Source of the DNA: Phycisphaerae bacterium
Lineage (GTDB): Bacteria; Planctomycetota; Phycisphaerae; JAAYCJ01
DNA: 15,162 nt
Assembly (NCBI GenBank): GCA_012514125.1
Contig: JAAZAW010000045.1
Coordinates: forward strand, 1 to 15,162
Reading direction: 5' to 3'
Made by a program: the position numbers and the translations under genes. Positions 13,841 through 15,162 of this stretch are shown here, one piece after another (the stretch's first letter is position 1; the number at the start of each line of letters is the position of its first letter). The notes under the pieces are model-generated. The model did no database searches. It saw nothing but the letters and a program-made list of their open reading frames with translations, and was not told the origin of the DNA.

Positions 13841-14593
13841 ATGTTGTACGGCGTGTATTTATCAGCGACAGGAATGGCGATAAACCAGCACAAGCAGGAC
13901 GTGGTGGCGAATAATCTCGCGAACGTCGATACGGCTGGTTTCAAGCGTGATCTTGCTGTTTTTCAGGAACGGATGCCTGAAGCCAAGTCAGCGGGAAAAG
14001 AACGATTTCTGCCTTCAAATCTTAAAAATTCGACGGGCGGAGTTTTTGTTTCGAAAATTCACACCGATTTTACTCCCGGGGCGATGGAGGTTACGAATCG
14101 TAATCTGGATATCGCGATTAACGGGAATGGTTTTTTGATGGTGCAGGACGGTGAGGAAGTGCGGTTCAGCCGGGATGGACGTCTTGGAATTGTCCATGGC
14201 CGGCTGGTGCGTGAGATTGACGGCAAGGCGGTTCTGGACGATCAGGGTCATGAGATTTTTGTGCCTGATGTCGCGAGAAAAGATATTCAAATCGACAGCA
14301 ATGGAACGATTCGGGTGCGAAACGAAGAAGTAGCCAGGTTAGGGGTGGCTGATTTCGAGCAGCCGCAAAATTTGCGTAAGGTGGGCGGGAATTTGTTTTC
14401 GGCAATGGGACAGGAATATTTTCTGGTCGATACGCCGATCATGAGCGAAACGATCGAGATGAGCACGGTGAACCCTGCGAAAGAACTGGTGGAGATGATC
14501 AAGCTTTCGCGGAGTTTTCAATTGAACGCGGAGATGCTGACCCTTCAGGACCAGACACTCTCGCGTCTGGTGAGTGAATTACCCAAGGTTTAG
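13841..14593 (+). CDS. flgF: Flagellar basal-body (proximal) rod protein FlgF
   Basis: A 250-residue rod/hook-family protein of normal FlgF length. The N-terminal signature 'VVANNLANVDTAGFKRD' (21-37) and C-terminal 'STVNPAKELVEMIKLSRSFQLNAEMLTLQDQTLSRLV' form the two helices that pair in the rod coiled coil. The central part has the family phrase 'NRNLDIAINGNGFLMVQDGEEVRFSRDGRL'. It has no Sec signal, as rod proteins leave through the flagellar type III apparatus. The start ATG lies seven bases after the small upstream ORF and has only a weak ribosome site, so translational coupling is likely. flgG follows after 28 bp. Assignment as FlgF rather than a second FlgG rests on length and on its place just ahead of a clearer FlgG. 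Confidence 0.88.
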   Translation: MLYGVYLSATGMAINQHKQDVVANNLANVDTAGFKRDLAVFQERMPEAKSAGKERFLPSNLKNSTGGVFVSKIHTDFTPGAMEVTNRNLDIAINGNGFLMVQDGEEVRFSRDGRLGIVHGRLVREIDGKAVLDDQGHEIFVPDVARKDIQIDSNGTIRVRNEEVARLGVADFEQPQNLRKVGGNLFSAMGQEYFLVDTPIMSETIEMSTVNPAKELVEMIKLSRSFQLNAEMLTLQDQTLSRLVSELPKV

Positions 14594-14621
14594 TTTCAGG
14601 ATAAATGGAGCATAAGAGTCA

Positions 14622-15162
14622 ATGAGTATTATGGCAATGCACACATCGGCGACGGGTTTGGAAGCGTTGTCCACTAAGTTGGATGTGATTGCGAATAACC
14701 TGGCGAATGTGAATACTGTTGGCTTTAAGCGCAGCAGGGTTAATTTTGAGGATTTGTTTTATCAAATTCGCCGTCAGCCCGGAGTGGAAAACTCGTTGGG
14801 TGATATTACTCCCGCGGGCGTGGAGGTTGGAACGGGCGTTCGGGTCAGTTCGACACAATTGATGTTCCAGCAGGGAAGTTTTGAACCGACAAATAATCCG
14901 CTTGATCTGGCGATTGACGGGAATGGATTTTTCCGGGTTCAGATTTACCAGGATATGGGGCCTAACGGCGTGGGTTATACGCGGGCGGGGAATTTTTTCA
15001 TTAACGCGAATAACGAGCTTGTTTTGGGCAATTCGAATGGATTCAAGCTTGATCCGCCGATTACGATTCCGGACGATGCGACGTCGATTACGATCGGGTC
15101 CGACGGGAAAGTCGCGGTGACGACGCCGGGCGATGCAGCGGCTCAGGAAGTGGGACAGATAC
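14622..15162 (+). CDS. flgG: Flagellar distal rod protein FlgG (N-terminal part, runs off the window)
   Basis: 180 codons are visible, continuing past the right edge; full FlgG is about 260 residues. The N-terminus 'TSATGLEALSTKLDVIANNLANVNTVGFKR' is the classic FlgG/rod signature. 'VNFEDLFYQIRRQPG' follows, then 'GVEVGTGVRVSSTQLMFQQGSF', the FlgG-specific stretch that gives the distal rod its rigidity, and 'NNPLDLAIDGNGFFRVQ'. The 'YTRAGNFFINANNELVLGNSNGFKLDPPI' segment is as expected. The start ATG 14622 gives MSIMAMHTSATG; an ATG nine bases later is also possible. Spacing of 28 bp from flgF indicates the same operon. The distal rod passes through the peptidoglycan and the P- and L-ring zone. 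Confidence 0.93.
   Translation, partial: MSIMAMHTSATGLEALSTKLDVIANNLANVNTVGFKRSRVNFEDLFYQIRRQPGVENSLGDITPAGVEVGTGVRVSSTQLMFQQGSFEPTNNPLDLAIDGNGFFRVQIYQDMGPNGVGYTRAGNFFINANNELVLGNSNGFKLDPPITIPDDATSITIGSDGKVAVTTPGDAAAQEVGQI

Overview
The window looks like chromosomal DNA of a flagellated, polysaccharide-degrading bacterium, most likely a planctomycete of the Phycisphaerae/Sedimentisphaerales type. This is inferred from the combination of a secreted multi-module beta-sandwich protein, a GH127 (DUF1680) beta-L-arabinofuranosidase beside its own AraC regulator, several unrelated sugar-responsive regulators, and an flgF-flgG pair behind a sigma-54-type promoter. No rRNA or other taxonomic marker is present, so the lineage is a guess.

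Layout. (1) Positions 1-1783, minus strand: the first 594 codons of a secreted protein with three tandem lectin-like modules, C-terminus outside the window. Just upstream is a LacI-family regulator (1824-2909, minus). Its promoter is unusually readable: TTGACA-17 bp-TAATAT, with a perfect GAACCGGTTC palindrome in the spacer. (2) Positions 3032-3651: a decayed IS630-type element with the transposase middle deleted and terminal inverted repeats still visible, followed by about 390 bp of AT-rich, essentially non-coding DNA. (3) Positions 4040-6860: a SorC-type sugar-binding regulator facing a beta-lactamase-fold lipoprotein that lacks the nucleophilic serine, then a small four-helix membrane protein reading the other way. 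(4) Positions 7068-10213: an AraC regulator converging on a full-length UvrD/PcrA helicase. (5) Positions 10347-13236: a cytoplasmic GH127 enzyme divergent from a second AraC regulator. (6) Positions 13574-15162: a near-consensus sigma-54 promoter, a 64-residue unknown protein, flgF, and the start of flgG.

How it fits together. The left 13 kb reads as accessory sugar-sensing and glycan-use DNA: four regulators from three families (LacI, SorC, and AraC twice), one glycosidase, and one secreted binding-type protein. No transporter lies in the window. Two regulator-target pairs are supported by layout: LacI with the lectin-module gene, and AraC with GH127. pcrA is a housekeeping repair/replication helicase. 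The right edge enters a flagellar rod operon under separate (RpoN) control. I found no CRISPR array, tRNA, rRNA, phage genes or defence system, and no convincing undescribed multi-gene system. The most notable single items are the apparent pseudoenzyme lipoprotein, the operator-in-promoter arrangement of the LacI gene, and the sigma-54 promoter with a small unknown ORF at the head of the flagellar genes.
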